Both the position numbers and the translations under genes were made by a program. From Planctomycetia bacterium (GTDB lineage: Bacteria; Planctomycetota; Planctomycetia; Gemmatales; Gemmataceae): a stretch of DNA of 36,738 nucleotides. The notes beneath the pieces were generated by a model, which did no database searches, had not been told where the DNA came from, and was given only the letters and a program-made list of their open reading frames with translations. The DNA lies in NCBI GenBank assembly GCA_005799265.1, contig SYHD01000143.1, positions 1 to 36,738 on the forward strand. The letters are read 5' to 3'. Every line of letters begins with the position of its first letter. Positions within the stretch are counted from its first letter, which is position 1. This document shows positions 1-8,355 of this stretch, piece after piece.

Positions 1-305
1 CGTCGTGAGACAGGTCGGTCCCTATCTGTCGTGGGCGCAGGAAACGTGAGCGGTTTTTCTCCTAGTACGAGAGGATTGGAGAGGACGCACCTCTGGTGTT
101 CGAGTTGTCGCGCTAGCGGCATTGCTCGGTAGCCACGTGCGGCCAGGATAAACGCTGAAGGCATATAAGCGTGAAACCCTCCGCAAGATGACGTTTCCAG
201 TACTTTGTACGTAGGCTCCCGGAAGACTACCGGGTCGATAGGCCGGATGTGTAAGTGCAGCAATGCACTCAGCTTACCGGTACTAACAGCCAAACGCTTG
301 ACCGC
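1..305 (+). rRNA. rrl: 23S ribosomal RNA, 3' end (partial)
   Basis: This is the 3' portion of a large-subunit rRNA. The sarcin-ricin loop (AGTACGAGAGGA) is at about 64-75, preceded by the conserved CGTCGTGAGACAG-GTCGGTCCCTATCTG stretch that precedes it in E. coli 23S. The terminal segment ACCGGTACTAA is at about 276-286. The end is placed near 305 by analogy with the distance from the sarcin-ricin loop to the 3' end in E. coli, so it is uncertain by several bases. The 5' part lies outside the window. Confidence 0.96.
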
Positions 306-505
306 ATTGATCCTCTCCTTGCAGAATCAGTGGCCAGTGGTCAGTGACCAGTGGTCAGTGAAATGCGCATGCCCGCATGACCTGACAAGGAGCGCATCCA
401 GAGACGACTCCTCCGCTGCCTTTTTGATATTCCCGGTGGTAGGTGACGGTGTGTTCTGTGGTCTTCACTGGCCACTAACCACTGACTACTGACCACTACC
501 TCGAC
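306..505. repeat. 23S-5S spacer with inverted GTCAGTGG-type repeats
   Basis: The 200-base spacer carries no convincing gene. It contains two blocks of short related units: 328-361 (CAGTGGCCAGTGGTCAGTG and further units) and 465-497 (CACTGGCCACTAACCACTG and further units). The second block is the imperfect reverse complement of the first, so the two could pair in the transcript, with a loop of about 100 bases, between the 23S 3' end and the 5S gene. Similar units occur as direct repeats at 2341-2366. Confidence 0.7.
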
Positions 506-617
506 TTGCCGGTGACCATACCCAAGTGGCCACACCCGTTCCCATTCCGAACACGGCCGTTAAGCACTTGGGGCCCATGATAGTGTGAACAACGCGAAAG
601 TAGGTCATCGCCGGCTT
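506..617 (+). rRNA. rrf: 5S ribosomal RNA
   Basis: The sequence has the 5S landmarks: a closing helix formed by TTGCCGGTGA at the 5' end and TCATCGCCGGC at the 3' end, the conserved loop CCCATTCCGAACACGG, then TTAAGCACTTGG, GATAGTGTG and GCGAAAGTAGG. Length is about 110 nt, as expected. It follows 23S on the same strand, as in a linked 23S-5S unit. The exact ends are estimated from the terminal helix. Confidence 0.95.
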
Positions 618-621
618 TATC

Positions 622-657
622 AAAACCCCCGCGGGAAACCGCGGGGGTTTTGTTTTT
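622..657 (+). terminator. Rho-independent terminator of the rRNA unit
   Basis: AAAACCCCCGCGG, loop GAAA, then CCGCGGGGGTTTTG and a T-rich tail form a textbook intrinsic terminator directly behind 5S rRNA. Confidence 0.93.
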
Positions 658-705
658 CCGCATTTCCCATTGGCGAGCAGCCGAGATCCACTTCATAATA
701 AAGGC

Positions 706-2295
706 ATGCCAACGAACCTTCGTCACTTGTGCAGCCTGGCGGCTTTCTTGATTGGCGCGGCCAGCGCCGGGGCCCATCCTGTTCCCAAAAATAGCCATGA
801 TCGCACCATCATCGTGCGCTTGCAAAAGCCCCTGCTGCCGGAAACTTGCTCAAGCATCGTCGCATCGATGAGCGCTCCTTTGGGCCGTGGTCCTCTTCTC
901 GGGACAACAACTCTCTTCCAGCACAGAAATACGCCGACGAGTCGAATCCAGGTGCGGGTCGAATACCGGCTCGAAGTCGACGAGTGGACGATTTACGAAA
1001 ACGACATGCAGCCCTATCGCGACGAAGTGAAAGCGATTGATTATCGCACGTATCCGATGAAGTACTACGCCAAGTTTGCCGAGATCTATGCCCCGATCTA
1101 TGCGTCTCATCTGGTCGCGCGCATCGACAAGGGCGAACCCGCGAAACTCTACTGCCTCTCGCACAAGGAGCGACTGCATGACGAAGACGGCAAGGGGCTG
1201 GGACATCTCCGCTGCGATTTCGTGTACGAGGCGACAATCGACTTGCCGACGGACCGTCCGATGAAGCTCTCTTTTCGCGAGCAGAATTACGACTTCGAAA
1301 AAGGGCAAATCGTTCTGAGCCTGGCGAATGAGGCGGGCTTGGCGATTGAAAGCAGGACGGCGCCGGACGAGACCTTGTGGAAACGCATGCAAGCCGACAA
1401 GCAGGAGCCCGGCGACGACGCTCGCCTGCGCGAGATCCTGTTGCAGTTGGCGCCCATTCCAGCGCCGGCAAAAGCAATTGACAAAACGGCGGCGCCGATG
1501 TTGAAGGACGAAGTTACCACGCCGCCGCCGCCTCCACGCAAGGCGACGAAGGATCACGACGATTGGTTCGACCTGCGCCGGCTCATCCTGCAAACCGACT
1601 ACGGCATCGGCCTCGTCATGCTGCTGGCGTTCGTCTTTGGCGCCGCGCATGCCCTCACGCCCGGGCACGGCAAAACGCTCGTGGCCGCGTATCTGGTCGG
1701 CGAACGCGGCACCGTGTGGCACGCGCTCTACCTGGGTCTGGTCACCACGCTCACGCATACCGGCGTCGTCATGCTGCTGGCGCTGGTCCTGACTTTGGCG
1801 TCGCCCGAGATGCAGCAAAAAATCAAGACATGGATCGAGAACGGCCTCGGCCTGGTCATGGGGCTCATTATCGTGTGCATGGGTTTCTGGCTGCTCCTGC
1901 AACGCCTTGCCGGGCGCGCGGATCACGTCCACGTCGGCGGCGGACTTCATCATCACCATGACGGCGCCACGCACGAGCCGCGCACGCTTGGCTGGCGCGG
2001 CCTGACGATCCTCGGCATCACCGGTGGTATGATCCCGTGCTGGGACGCGGTCGGCGTGCTATTCATCACCATAGGCACCAGCGAGATCTGGCTCGTGTTG
2101 CCCGCGGTCGCCGTCTTCAGCGCCGGCCTCGCGGTCGTGCTTGTCGTTATCGGCGTCCTCATCGTGCAGGTGCCGAAAGTCATCGAGACGCGCTTCGGCA
2201 GCGGGCGCGTTCTTCACGCGCTGCCGATCGTCAGTGCGATCCTGGTCACGTTGATGGGATTATGGGTGTGTTATGAGGGGGTGCATGGCAAATAG
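706..2295 (+). CDS. NicO/RcnA-like nickel/cobalt transporter with an N-terminal extracytoplasmic domain
   Basis: A 529-residue membrane protein. A signal peptide (about 1-24, ending ASAGA-HP) is followed by a soluble region of about 270 residues, then a hydrophobic C-terminal half. That half holds the NicO/RcnA hallmark HALTPGHGK (about 315-323), a second His motif (LTHTG) and a His-rich loop (HVHVGGGLHHHH, about 406-418). These features belong to the NicO family of divalent-metal (Ni/Co) permeases, which includes efflux members; import or export cannot be told here. I chose ATG 706 because it starts a clear signal peptide; a TTG at 670 would bury it, and no strong ribosome site precedes either. 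The stretch at residues about 41-80 has low-complexity character and may be an insertion between two beta-strand-like segments. Downstream, 2302-2331 can form a hairpin. Confidence 0.82.
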   Translation: MPTNLRHLCSLAAFLIGAASAGAHPVPKNSHDRTIIVRLQKPLLPETCSSIVASMSAPLGRGPLLGTTTLFQHRNTPTSRIQVRVEYRLEVDEWTIYENDMQPYRDEVKAIDYRTYPMKYYAKFAEIYAPIYASHLVARIDKGEPAKLYCLSHKERLHDEDGKGLGHLRCDFVYEATIDLPTDRPMKLSFREQNYDFEKGQIVLSLANEAGLAIESRTAPDETLWKRMQADKQEPGDDARLREILLQLAPIPAPAKAIDKTAAPMLKDEVTTPPPPPRKATKDHDDWFDLRRLILQTDYGIGLVMLLAFVFGAAHALTPGHGKTLVAAYLVGERGTVWHALYLGLVTTLTHTGVVMLLALVLTLASPEMQQKIKTWIENGLGLVMGLIIVCMGFWLLLQRLAGRADHVHVGGGLHHHHDGATHEPRTLGWRGLTILGITGGMIPCWDAVGVLFITIGTSEIWLVLPAVAVFSAGLAVVLVVIGVLIVQVPKVIETRFGSGRVLHALPIVSAILVTLMGLWVCYEGVHGK

Positions 2296-2301
2296 GCCGT
2301 G

Positions 2302-2331
2302 ACCCCGCAGGTTCGCTGCGCTCGCCTGCGG
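2302..2331 (+). terminator. Possible hairpin terminator after the NicO-like gene
   Basis: CCCGCAGG at 2302 pairs with CCTGCGGG at about 2324-2331 around a GC-rich loop. No T-run follows, so termination is only a suggestion. Confidence 0.4.
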
Positions 2332-2340
2332 GCTTGATGA

Positions 2341-2366
2341 CCACTCACCACTCACCACTCACCACC
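2341..2366. repeat. Tandem CCACTCA repeat
   Basis: Four consecutive near-identical CCACTCA(C) heptamers lie between the transporter and the enolase-family gene. They resemble the units in the 23S-5S spacer and leave little room for a ribosome site ahead of ATG 2381. Confidence 0.75.
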
Positions 2367-2380
2367 CTATAACAACGCAT

Positions 2381-3553
2381 ATGCGCGTCAAGGAAATCAC
2401 TGCCTGGCAAGTCCTCATTCCGCTGAAGAAGCCGATCCAGCATGCGTCGCATACGCGCACCGAGACCGACAACCTCGTTGTACGCGTCGTCTTGGACGAC
2501 GGCACCGAAGGTTTCGGCGAAGGCGTGCCGCGCGAATACGTCACCGGCGAGACCATCGACTCCGCTCTTGCCCTCTTGAAACGAAGCCAGCTTCCCGAAC
2601 AGATGGAGGAGTGCACGAGCTTCAAGTCGACGCTCGCCCTCGCGGAACGGCTCAGGCTCGCCGACATTCCGGGCGACGAGCGCGGCTGCCAGGGGAACTC
2701 CGCCCGCTGTGCCGTCGAACTCGCGCTGCTCGACGCCTTCGGCAAACACCATCGGCATCCGCTTTCGGACGTGACCAAGCTGCTCGCACATGACGATCTG
2801 TTCGAGCCCAAGGCGCATGTGCGATACAGCGGCGCCATTACCTCTTCGGAGGGAAGGAAAATTCGCATCGCCGCGTGGAAGATGTGGGTGTACAACTTCA
2901 AGCAACTCAAGGTCAAGGTCGGCATTTCGGGCCAAGATGACGTCGATCGCCTCGGCGCGGTGCGCTGGCGCGTCGGCAAACGCATGGATATTCGCATCGA
3001 CGCCAACGAAGCCTGGACGCCCGCCAACGTCCGCGCGAAGATCCTCGAATTGAAGCCGTTCGGCATCACGGCGGTCGAGCAGCCGTTGCCTCATGCCGAC
3101 GCGGCGGTGCTGCGCGAGGTTCGCAAGGATGTCGGCGTGCCGATCATGCACGATGAATCGCTGTGCAGCATGATCGACGCCGAGCGAGCCGTGGGCGGCG
3201 AAACGTGCGATCTCTTCAATCTGAGGCTCTCGAAGTGCGGCGGTTTCATCGCGACGCTTCGGCTCGCGCAATTCGCGCAGCGGCACGGCCTGCGCTATCA
3301 ACTCGGCTGCCAGGTCGGCGAGACGGCGATTCTGTCCGCGGCGGGCCGGCATTTCGCAGCGAGCGTCAAGGACATCCGCTACCTCGAAGGCTCCTACGAT
3401 AACCATCTCGTGAAAGAGGCGCTGGCCACGACCAACCTCACCTTTGGCTGGGGCGGTTGGGCCCCGGCGCTCGAAGGCCCTGGACTCGGCATCACCATCG
3501 ATCCCAAGGCGCTTGCGCGCGTCGCGATTCGCAAGGAGGTGCTTCTTGGCTGA
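2381..3553 (+). CDS. Enolase-superfamily enzyme, muconate cycloisomerase / dipeptide epimerase type
   Basis: 390 residues, a normal length for the muconate-lactonizing-enzyme subgroup. Family motifs are in order: capping-domain start (1-130); KVK with the acid/base lysine pair K177 and K179; metal ligands D207 (in DANEAW), E233 (VEQPLP) and D258 (HDES); the second-face lysine K285 (RLSKCGG); and a late VGET segment (E314). Enzymes of this group abstract the alpha-proton of a carboxylate substrate using Mg2+ and two lysines. Known members include muconate cycloisomerase, o-succinylbenzoate synthase and L-Ala-D/L-Glu epimerase. Substrate cannot be assigned; a role in dipeptide or sugar-acid metabolism would be inference. 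No clear ribosome site precedes ATG 2381. Its stop nearly abuts the downstream hydrolase, so the two may be cotranscribed. Confidence 0.85.
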   Translation: MRVKEITAWQVLIPLKKPIQHASHTRTETDNLVVRVVLDDGTEGFGEGVPREYVTGETIDSALALLKRSQLPEQMEECTSFKSTLALAERLRLADIPGDERGCQGNSARCAVELALLDAFGKHHRHPLSDVTKLLAHDDLFEPKAHVRYSGAITSSEGRKIRIAAWKMWVYNFKQLKVKVGISGQDDVDRLGAVRWRVGKRMDIRIDANEAWTPANVRAKILELKPFGITAVEQPLPHADAAVLREVRKDVGVPIMHDESLCSMIDAERAVGGETCDLFNLRLSKCGGFIATLRLAQFAQRHGLRYQLGCQVGETAILSAAGRHFAASVKDIRYLEGSYDNHLVKEALATTNLTFGWGGWAPALEGPGLGITIDPKALARVAIRKEVLLG

Positions 3554-3563
3554 CGCAAAGACG

Positions 3564-3601
3564 CCCTCATCCCCACCCCCTCCCCCAGAAGGAGAGGGGA
3601 G
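3564..3601. repeat. Palindromic repeat family A, degenerate copy 1
   Basis: CCCTCATCCCCACCCCCTCC, then a short loop and GGAGAGGGGAG: a diverged copy of the repeat found eight more times in this window. It occupies the gap between the enolase-family gene and the hydrolase start. Its purine-rich right arm supplies a Shine-Dalgarno-like sequence for the hydrolase. Confidence 0.7.
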
Positions 3602-3614
3602 AAAGGCTGCCATC

Positions 3615-4454
3615 GTGGAGCACGCCGCGGGGGATGGATATCGCTGGAAGTATCGCGCCTATGCCGGGCCGGCGGCACCGAAGGGGATTGTCGTTTTCAT
3701 CCACGGCGTGCAAAGCCACGGCGGATGGTACGAATATTCCTGTACGCAGTTGGCACGCGAGTATCAGGTGTTTTTTCTGGATCGCCGCGGTTCGGGACTG
3801 AACGACGACGCGCGCGGCGACGCGCCGAGCTTTCGCCGGCTGATCGACGACATCGCCGAGTTCTTGACGACGTTGCCACGCAACGCGGAACGAGGCCGGC
3901 TGCCTGTGTTCCTGGCGGGCATCTCGTGGGGCGGCAAGCTTGCGGTCGCCCTGGAACGCCGGCATCCGGGACTGGTTGACGGCTTGATCCTGATGTGCCC
4001 TGGCTTTTACGCGAAGGTGCGGCCAACGCTGATGCAACGGCTCGGCATCTTCTTCGCGCGCCTGTTCCGCCCGCGCACGCTCTATCCGATCCCGCTCAAT
4101 GAACCGGAGCTTTTCACCGCCAACCCGCGCTGGCAGCAATTCCTGCGCGACGATCCGTTGCGCTTGCACGACGCCACGTCACGCTTTCTCATCGAGAGCG
4201 TGCGTCTCGACGGTTACTTGAGCTTCTCGCCGAAATACGTACACGTGCCGGTGTTGCTGCTCTTGGCGTCGGAGGACCGCATCATCCGCAACGGCAAGGT
4301 GCGTGCCTACGTGGAGCGATTTGCGACCAAGGACAAGACGATCATCGAGTACGCCGGCGCCCAACACACGCTCGAATTCGAGCCGGAGCCGGATCGGTTC
4401 ATCGACGATGTGCGCGCGTGGCTTGACAAGCGCGTGGAGAAGCCGGCCATGTGA
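3615..4454 (+). CDS. Alpha/beta hydrolase, lysophospholipase / monoacylglycerol-lipase type
   Basis: 279 residues from GTG 3615. The alpha/beta-hydrolase pattern is complete: oxyanion strand VVFIHGVQSHGG (about 26-37), nucleophile elbow GISWGG (S104), acid in LASEDRI (D221) and histidine in AGAQHTLE (H251). DRRGSG after the second strand fits the serine aminopeptidase S33 / lysophospholipase (COG2267-like) group. No signal peptide is seen, so it is probably cytoplasmic. GTG 3615 is preferred because GAAAGG lies 8 bases upstream and the fold begins there. A TTG at 3546, overlapping the previous stop, would add 23 residues that merely translate a palindromic repeat. Expected activity is ester or acylglycerol hydrolysis; the substrate is not predictable. 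Confidence 0.85.
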   Translation: MEHAAGDGYRWKYRAYAGPAAPKGIVVFIHGVQSHGGWYEYSCTQLAREYQVFFLDRRGSGLNDDARGDAPSFRRLIDDIAEFLTTLPRNAERGRLPVFLAGISWGGKLAVALERRHPGLVDGLILMCPGFYAKVRPTLMQRLGIFFARLFRPRTLYPIPLNEPELFTANPRWQQFLRDDPLRLHDATSRFLIESVRLDGYLSFSPKYVHVPVLLLLASEDRIIRNGKVRAYVERFATKDKTIIEYAGAQHTLEFEPEPDRFIDDVRAWLDKRVEKPAM

Positions 4455-4573
4455 TCAAATTCAGCGCGGTCATGCTTGACACGGTGCGTCGGCGAGTCAT
4501 GATGTATCAGCGCCGTGGCATCGAATGCCACGTGGACGAGCGAACCGTTGTCCCCTCACCAAAGGATGCTACC

Positions 4574-5635
4574 ATGCGATGGTTTCTGACATCACTACTT
4601 TTCCTGGGCGCCGCGATGAACGCACGGGCCGACACTTACCTCTACGCCTCGATGGCGCCCGAGCAGAAGATTCAGATCTATCGGCTCAATGCGAAGGATG
4701 GATCGCTCACGCCGGTCGAGTCGATCGCGGTGGACGGGGCGCCCGGATCGTTGGCCGTCGATCCCGCCAAGAAATTTCTCTACGCCTCGCTGCGCACCAA
4801 CAGTTCCTTGGCGAGCTTTGCCATCGACGCGAATACCGGCAAGCTCAAACATCTCAGCACGGCCGAGTTGCCCAAGGGCGAAAACGCGGCGTTCGTCGGC
4901 ACCGATCGCAGCGGCCGCTGGCTGATCTCGGCATCCTACGCGGCGGGCAAGGTCGTCGTGCATGAGCTCAACGCCGGCAAGATCACGACGCCCGCCGTGC
5001 AAACCGTGGCAACAACAATGACCGCGCACGCCTTCGTCGCCGCTCCCGACAACCGCTGGGTCTTCGTGCCGCACGTGACGCCGAATGCGGTCTTCCAGTT
5101 CAAGTTCGACGCCAAGACCGGCCAGCTATCGGACGCGGGCAAGGCGGCCGGCGGCACGCCCAAGGCCGGGCCGCGCCATCTCGCGCTGCATCCCGCCATC
5201 GGCCTCGCATTCAGTTCGGACGAAGTCGGTAGCAGCATCACCGCCTACCGCTTCGACGAAGCCAACGGCTTGAAACCCTTTCAAACGCTGTCAACGCTGC
5301 CCAAAGACTTCACCGGCAAGAACACAACCGCCGAGGTGAAGGTACATCCCAACGGCAAGTTCGTCTGGGTCTCCAACCGTGGCCACGATAGCCTTGCCGG
5401 TTTCGCGATTGAAAAGCTCAGCGGCAAGTTGACTAGCCTCGGCCAAACGCCGACGGAGAAAACGCCGCGCTCGTTCGAGATCGATCCCGATGGGCAATAC
5501 GTCTTTGGCGCCGGCGAAGGCTCCGGCAAATTGGCAGTGTTCCGCGTCGACGCCGACAAGGGAACGCTGACGCGCATTCACACGGTGGATGTGGGCAAGA
5601 GCGTGACGTGGGTGATGGCGGTCAAGATGAAGTAA
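4574..5635 (+). CDS. Secreted lactonase-family beta-propeller (6-phosphogluconolactonase-like)
   Basis: 353 residues with a signal peptide (MRWFLTSLLFLGAAMNARA, cleavage before DT). Repeated blades follow, with phrases such as LYAS, GSLAVDPAKKFLYAS, HLALHPAIG, AEVKVHPNGKFVWVSNRG and SFEIDPDGQYVFGAGEGSG. These match the seven-bladed lactonase family PF10282 (Pgl/YbhE type). ATG 4574 has AAAGGA 8-9 bases upstream and starts the signal peptide; longer in-frame extensions are not supported. YbhE itself is a cytoplasmic 6-phosphogluconolactonase, but the export signal here argues for an extracytoplasmic sugar-lactone or binding role (inference). It is followed by a strong hairpin. Confidence 0.88.
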   Translation: MRWFLTSLLFLGAAMNARADTYLYASMAPEQKIQIYRLNAKDGSLTPVESIAVDGAPGSLAVDPAKKFLYASLRTNSSLASFAIDANTGKLKHLSTAELPKGENAAFVGTDRSGRWLISASYAAGKVVVHELNAGKITTPAVQTVATTMTAHAFVAAPDNRWVFVPHVTPNAVFQFKFDAKTGQLSDAGKAAGGTPKAGPRHLALHPAIGLAFSSDEVGSSITAYRFDEANGLKPFQTLSTLPKDFTGKNTTAEVKVHPNGKFVWVSNRGHDSLAGFAIEKLSGKLTSLGQTPTEKTPRSFEIDPDGQYVFGAGEGSGKLAVFRVDADKGTLTRIHTVDVGKSVTWVMAVKMK

Positions 5636-5641
5636 TTCAGA

Positions 5642-5690
5642 GCCTGAAGCGGCAGCGAAGGTTGGGCTCATCTTCGCTGCCGCTTCAGGC
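5642..5690 (+). terminator. Long perfect hairpin after the lactonase gene
   Basis: Two perfect 19-base arms (5642-5660 GCCTGAAGCGGCAGCGAAG and its complement at 5672-5690) enclose an 11-base loop and begin 6 bases after the stop codon. There is no T-run. Position and strength suggest transcript termination or 3'-end protection. Confidence 0.65.
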
Positions 5691-5784
5691 CCCGGCCTAA
5701 CCTGACTGCGTCGTTGAAGGATCGACGTGATTTTCCGCGCCGCGCGGCGCGGCTAAAACATGGCCCCTCTGTCCAACACACTTC

Positions 5785-6942
5785 ATGTTCGACAAGTCTA
5801 ATACCCTGTTCCCCATCAAGGACCAGTATGTCTTCCTTACGCACTGCGGCATCGCCCCGTTTTACTCCAACGCCTTGAAGCGCGAGTACGAGATCGCCGA
5901 GGCGCAGATGCGCACCGGGGCCCTCGTCTTTCGGCAATACGACGCCATTCTCGACGGGCTGCGCCAAACCGCGGCGAGCGTGTTAAAGACCGTGCCGGAC
6001 AATCTCGCCTTCGTCAAGAACGCCTCTGAGGGGATCAATCTGATCGCCAACGGCTACCCGTTTCGACCCGGCGATCAGATCGTCAGCTACGTTCACGAGT
6101 ACCCGGCCAACCATTATCCGTGGAAGCTGCAAGAGAAGCGCGGTGTCGAACTGGTGTTATTGCCTGATCGCGACATCACGGGCCGCGCTCCGCCAAAGCA
6201 GCCGGTGGCGTGGACGCTCGACGACTTGCAGAAAGCCGTCACGCCGCGCACGCGCATCGTCGCCTTGAGCCACGTGCAGTTCGCGAGCGGATACGCCGTC
6301 GATCTGACGCCGCTCGCGGACTTTTGCTGGGCGCACGGCATCGACCTGGTGCTCGATGTCGCTCAGTCGCTCGGTTGTTTGCCGTTCTATCCGGAGGAAC
6401 TGCATGTCGCGGCGGCCGTGTCGTCGGGATGGAAATGGCTGATGGGTCCGATCGGCTCGGGGCTGTTGTACACGTCGGAGCGATTTCGCCAGCGGCTCGA
6501 CCTCACGATGGTCGGCGCCGAATCGATGCGGCAAGGCACGGCGTACCTCGATCACACCTGGGATCCCTTCGCGTCGGCCAAGTGCTTCGAGTACAGCACC
6601 TCCCCGATCGCCCTTGCTGCCGCGTTGGAATGTTGCCTGCGCGAAGTGCCCCAGCGCTACGGCCAAGAAGCGCTTGCGGCGGAGATCTTTCGCCTGCAAG
6701 ACGTGTTTCTCGGCGCGCTCGACTACGCGCGTGCCCGCCCGGTGTTCGCGCCGGAGTTGCTGCGCACGCCGATCCTGTCGCTGATCGTACCTCAAGGGGC
6801 GGAAGCGGCGCGCCGGATGCTGTTGAAAGAAAACGTGGTCTGCACCGAGCGCGGCGGCTACCTGCGCGTCGCGCCGCATTTCTATAACACGGAAGAGGAG
6901 ATGGAACGCGCGGCACGTTTGCTAAACGACTTCACCGGCTGA
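5785..6942 (+). CDS. Class V aminotransferase, isopenicillin-N-epimerase / cysteine-desulfurase-like
   Basis: 385 residues, a typical length for fold-type I PLP enzymes of aminotransferase class V (PF00266). Visible features: N-terminal FLTHCGIAP substrate segment; NASEGINLIANG (about 79-90); SHVQFASGY (162-170); the PLP-nitrogen ligand D191 and Q194 in LVLDVAQSLG; and the Schiff-base lysine K217 in SSGWKWLMGPIGSG. The K-W-L-GP context is typical of the isopenicillin N epimerase-like subgroup. The enzyme probably acts on a small amino acid or amino sugar, but the substrate is unknown. There is no signal peptide. It stands alone between the hairpin at 5642-5690 and the convergent gene ending at 6954. 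Confidence 0.88.
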   Translation: MFDKSNTLFPIKDQYVFLTHCGIAPFYSNALKREYEIAEAQMRTGALVFRQYDAILDGLRQTAASVLKTVPDNLAFVKNASEGINLIANGYPFRPGDQIVSYVHEYPANHYPWKLQEKRGVELVLLPDRDITGRAPPKQPVAWTLDDLQKAVTPRTRIVALSHVQFASGYAVDLTPLADFCWAHGIDLVLDVAQSLGCLPFYPEELHVAAAVSSGWKWLMGPIGSGLLYTSERFRQRLDLTMVGAESMRQGTAYLDHTWDPFASAKCFEYSTSPIALAAALECCLREVPQRYGQEALAAEIFRLQDVFLGALDYARARPVFAPELLRTPILSLIVPQGAEAARRMLLKENVVCTERGGYLRVAPHFYNTEEEMERAARLLNDFTG

Positions 6943-6953
6943 TTCACGAAAGA

Positions 6954-7457
6954 TCATTTCGCCTCGAGCTTCAAAGTCTCGCTTTGCTTCTCGTTCACGA
7001 TCACTTCGACTTGGGCCACCCGTTTCTTCGGCACCGCCAGCGCGAGACAATAGTCGGCGATGTCCGCGGTGCCGATCTCCGCGACTTTGCGTTCGATGGC
7101 ACAGATCAGCTTGTCCCGCTTCATTTCGAGCGAGGCGAATGTCACCTTGTTGGAGCCGGAGCCTTCCGTTTGTCGGATGAGAACGAGCGCCTCGGTTGCG
7201 AAGTCGAGCTTGGCCTTCTGCAGCGCTTGGACGAAATCGCCGCGTTTGTTCCAGCCGGGTTGCTTTTCGACGGCCTTGAGGAACGCGTCGAGCTGCTCTT
7301 GCGTCGCGATGACCTGCGACTTGAAGTTGCCGTAGCCGTGCTCGCGATGCGGTATCGGAATGCGGCGTACGTCCTTGGCGTCCTGCGCCTGGCTCGCTGC
7401 GACCAGCGCGAGCACGGCGAGAATTGCCGCACAAGAAACGGGTCGAAGGATTGACAT
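6954..7457 (-). CDS. Small secreted protein, possibly PrcB-C-like
   Basis: 167 residues. A signal peptide (MSILRPVSCAAILAVLALVAASQAQ, in two hydrophobic stretches) is followed by a soluble domain. AAGGAG sits 7 bases upstream of ATG 7457. The C-terminal half alternates predicted beta strands (EALVLIRQTEGSGS, KVTFASLEMK, KLICAIER, YCLALAVPKKRVAQVEVIV). This layout resembles the C-terminal domain of PrcB-type protease-complex inhibitors, but I see this only as a pattern and cannot confirm it. It converges on the aminotransferase with an 11-base gap. Confidence 0.75.
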   Translation of the reverse strand: MSILRPVSCAAILAVLALVAASQAQDAKDVRRIPIPHREHGYGNFKSQVIATQEQLDAFLKAVEKQPGWNKRGDFVQALQKAKLDFATEALVLIRQTEGSGSNKVTFASLEMKRDKLICAIERKVAEIGTADIADYCLALAVPKKRVAQVEVIVNEKQSETLKLEAK

Positions 7458-7576
7458 GCCGGCTCCTTATTCGATTGGTTGAATGCGTTCCTTGTTTCAC
7501 CCAACTCCGCCGAAACACCGAAGCAGAGGGGGCAGATGGTCGTGCGAAAATAGGTCCCTCTACACCTGGGGAAGCC

Positions 7577-7972
7577 TCACCAAGATCGAGCGATACCGTA
7601 GGCGTCGAAATCCGCGTCCACGCCGAGAATGCCAAGATTGTTTCGTTTGGCGTGGACGATTATTAGCCGATCGAATGGGTCGCGGTGCGTCGGCAACGGA
7701 AAAGGCAATTTTTGGTACTCCGCGCAATCCTCGAATGCGATCGGCAAGACTGTCAGTCCGTAGCCCGTGATTGCTCTTGTCATGAACGGAACGAATGGGT
7801 TCGACAACGTCAATTTATTTAGCCCGACCTTGATGGCGATTTCCCACACGCTCGCCATGCTCAGGAACAATTCGTTGGCCGGGTCGATGAGCAGCGCCGT
7901 TGCTTGGGGACTCATGCGCGGATCGCCTTCCGCGTGCCAGAGAAACGCGTGCGTATCCAGAAGCAATTTCAC
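7577..7972 (-). CDS. PIN-domain toxin of a type II toxin-antitoxin pair (VapC-like)
   Basis: 131 residues from a GTG start with GGAG 7 bases upstream. The PIN-domain acidic set is visible: D6 (LLLDTHAFLWH), E44 (SVWEIAIK), D98 and D101 (HRDPFDR) and D119 (VDADFDAY). These coordinate Mg2+ for ribonuclease activity in VapC toxins. The gene lies 33 bases behind a Phd/YefM-like antitoxin, the usual antitoxin-first order. The family cleaves RNA (tRNA or rRNA in studied VapCs); the target here is unknown. Confidence 0.9.
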   Translation of the reverse strand: MKLLLDTHAFLWHAEGDPRMSPQATALLIDPANELFLSMASVWEIAIKVGLNKLTLSNPFVPFMTRAITGYGLTVLPIAFEDCAEYQKLPFPLPTHRDPFDRLIIVHAKRNNLGILGVDADFDAYGIARSW

Positions 7973-8005
7973 CGCGAAACTCCGTCGAGGGGCAAGGTCG
8001 AGATT

Positions 8006-8245
8006 CTATTCCATGTATTCCTTGAAGTCTTCGAGCGGAGCGTCGAAATCCGGGGCCATGAAAAGGATGCTGCCCTTGCACAGCCCAGGACCGGGACGCG
8101 GCTTGGCGGATTTCGTTGGTTCGCCGACGAGCTTCGCGACGGGATGATGATCTTGCGTGATGACCATTTCCTCGCCGGCACCTAGTTTGCCAATCAGCTC
8201 TTTCAAATGGGCCTGGGCCTCTTCGACGGAAATCGTTGTCAGCAT
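8006..8245 (-). CDS. Antitoxin, Phd/YefM family
   Basis: 79 residues. The N-terminal ISVEEAQAHLKELIGKL and EEMVITQDHHPVAKLVG segments are typical of the Phd/YefM DNA-binding fold. The C-terminal tail (about 42-79, rich in Pro, Lys and acidic residues) would be the toxin-neutralising part. AAAGGAG lies 6 bases ahead of ATG 8245. It is cotranscribed with the PIN toxin, and such antitoxins usually repress their own promoter, which would lie in the 8246-8355 gap. Confidence 0.9.
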   Translation of the reverse strand: MLTTISVEEAQAHLKELIGKLGAGEEMVITQDHHPVAKLVGEPTKSAKPRPGPGLCKGSILFMAPDFDAPLEDFKEYME

Positions 8246-8355
8246 GATTTTCTCCTTTCTCCCGCGTTTCCATTCTATCACCAGGGCGCGGCTCGGCGGG
8301 AGACGAAGAATTCGACCGCGTGTTGCCGCATTCATCGCCTCCCGCCATCGTTGTC

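Noticed and set aside
2341..2366. CRISPR-like repeat
   Set aside because: Units of 7-8 bases with no spacers; it is a simple tandem repeat, and no cas gene is present.
7577..8245. Novel defence island
   Set aside because: Only an ordinary PIN/Phd toxin-antitoxin pair is present, with no nearby restriction, CRISPR or abortive-infection genes.
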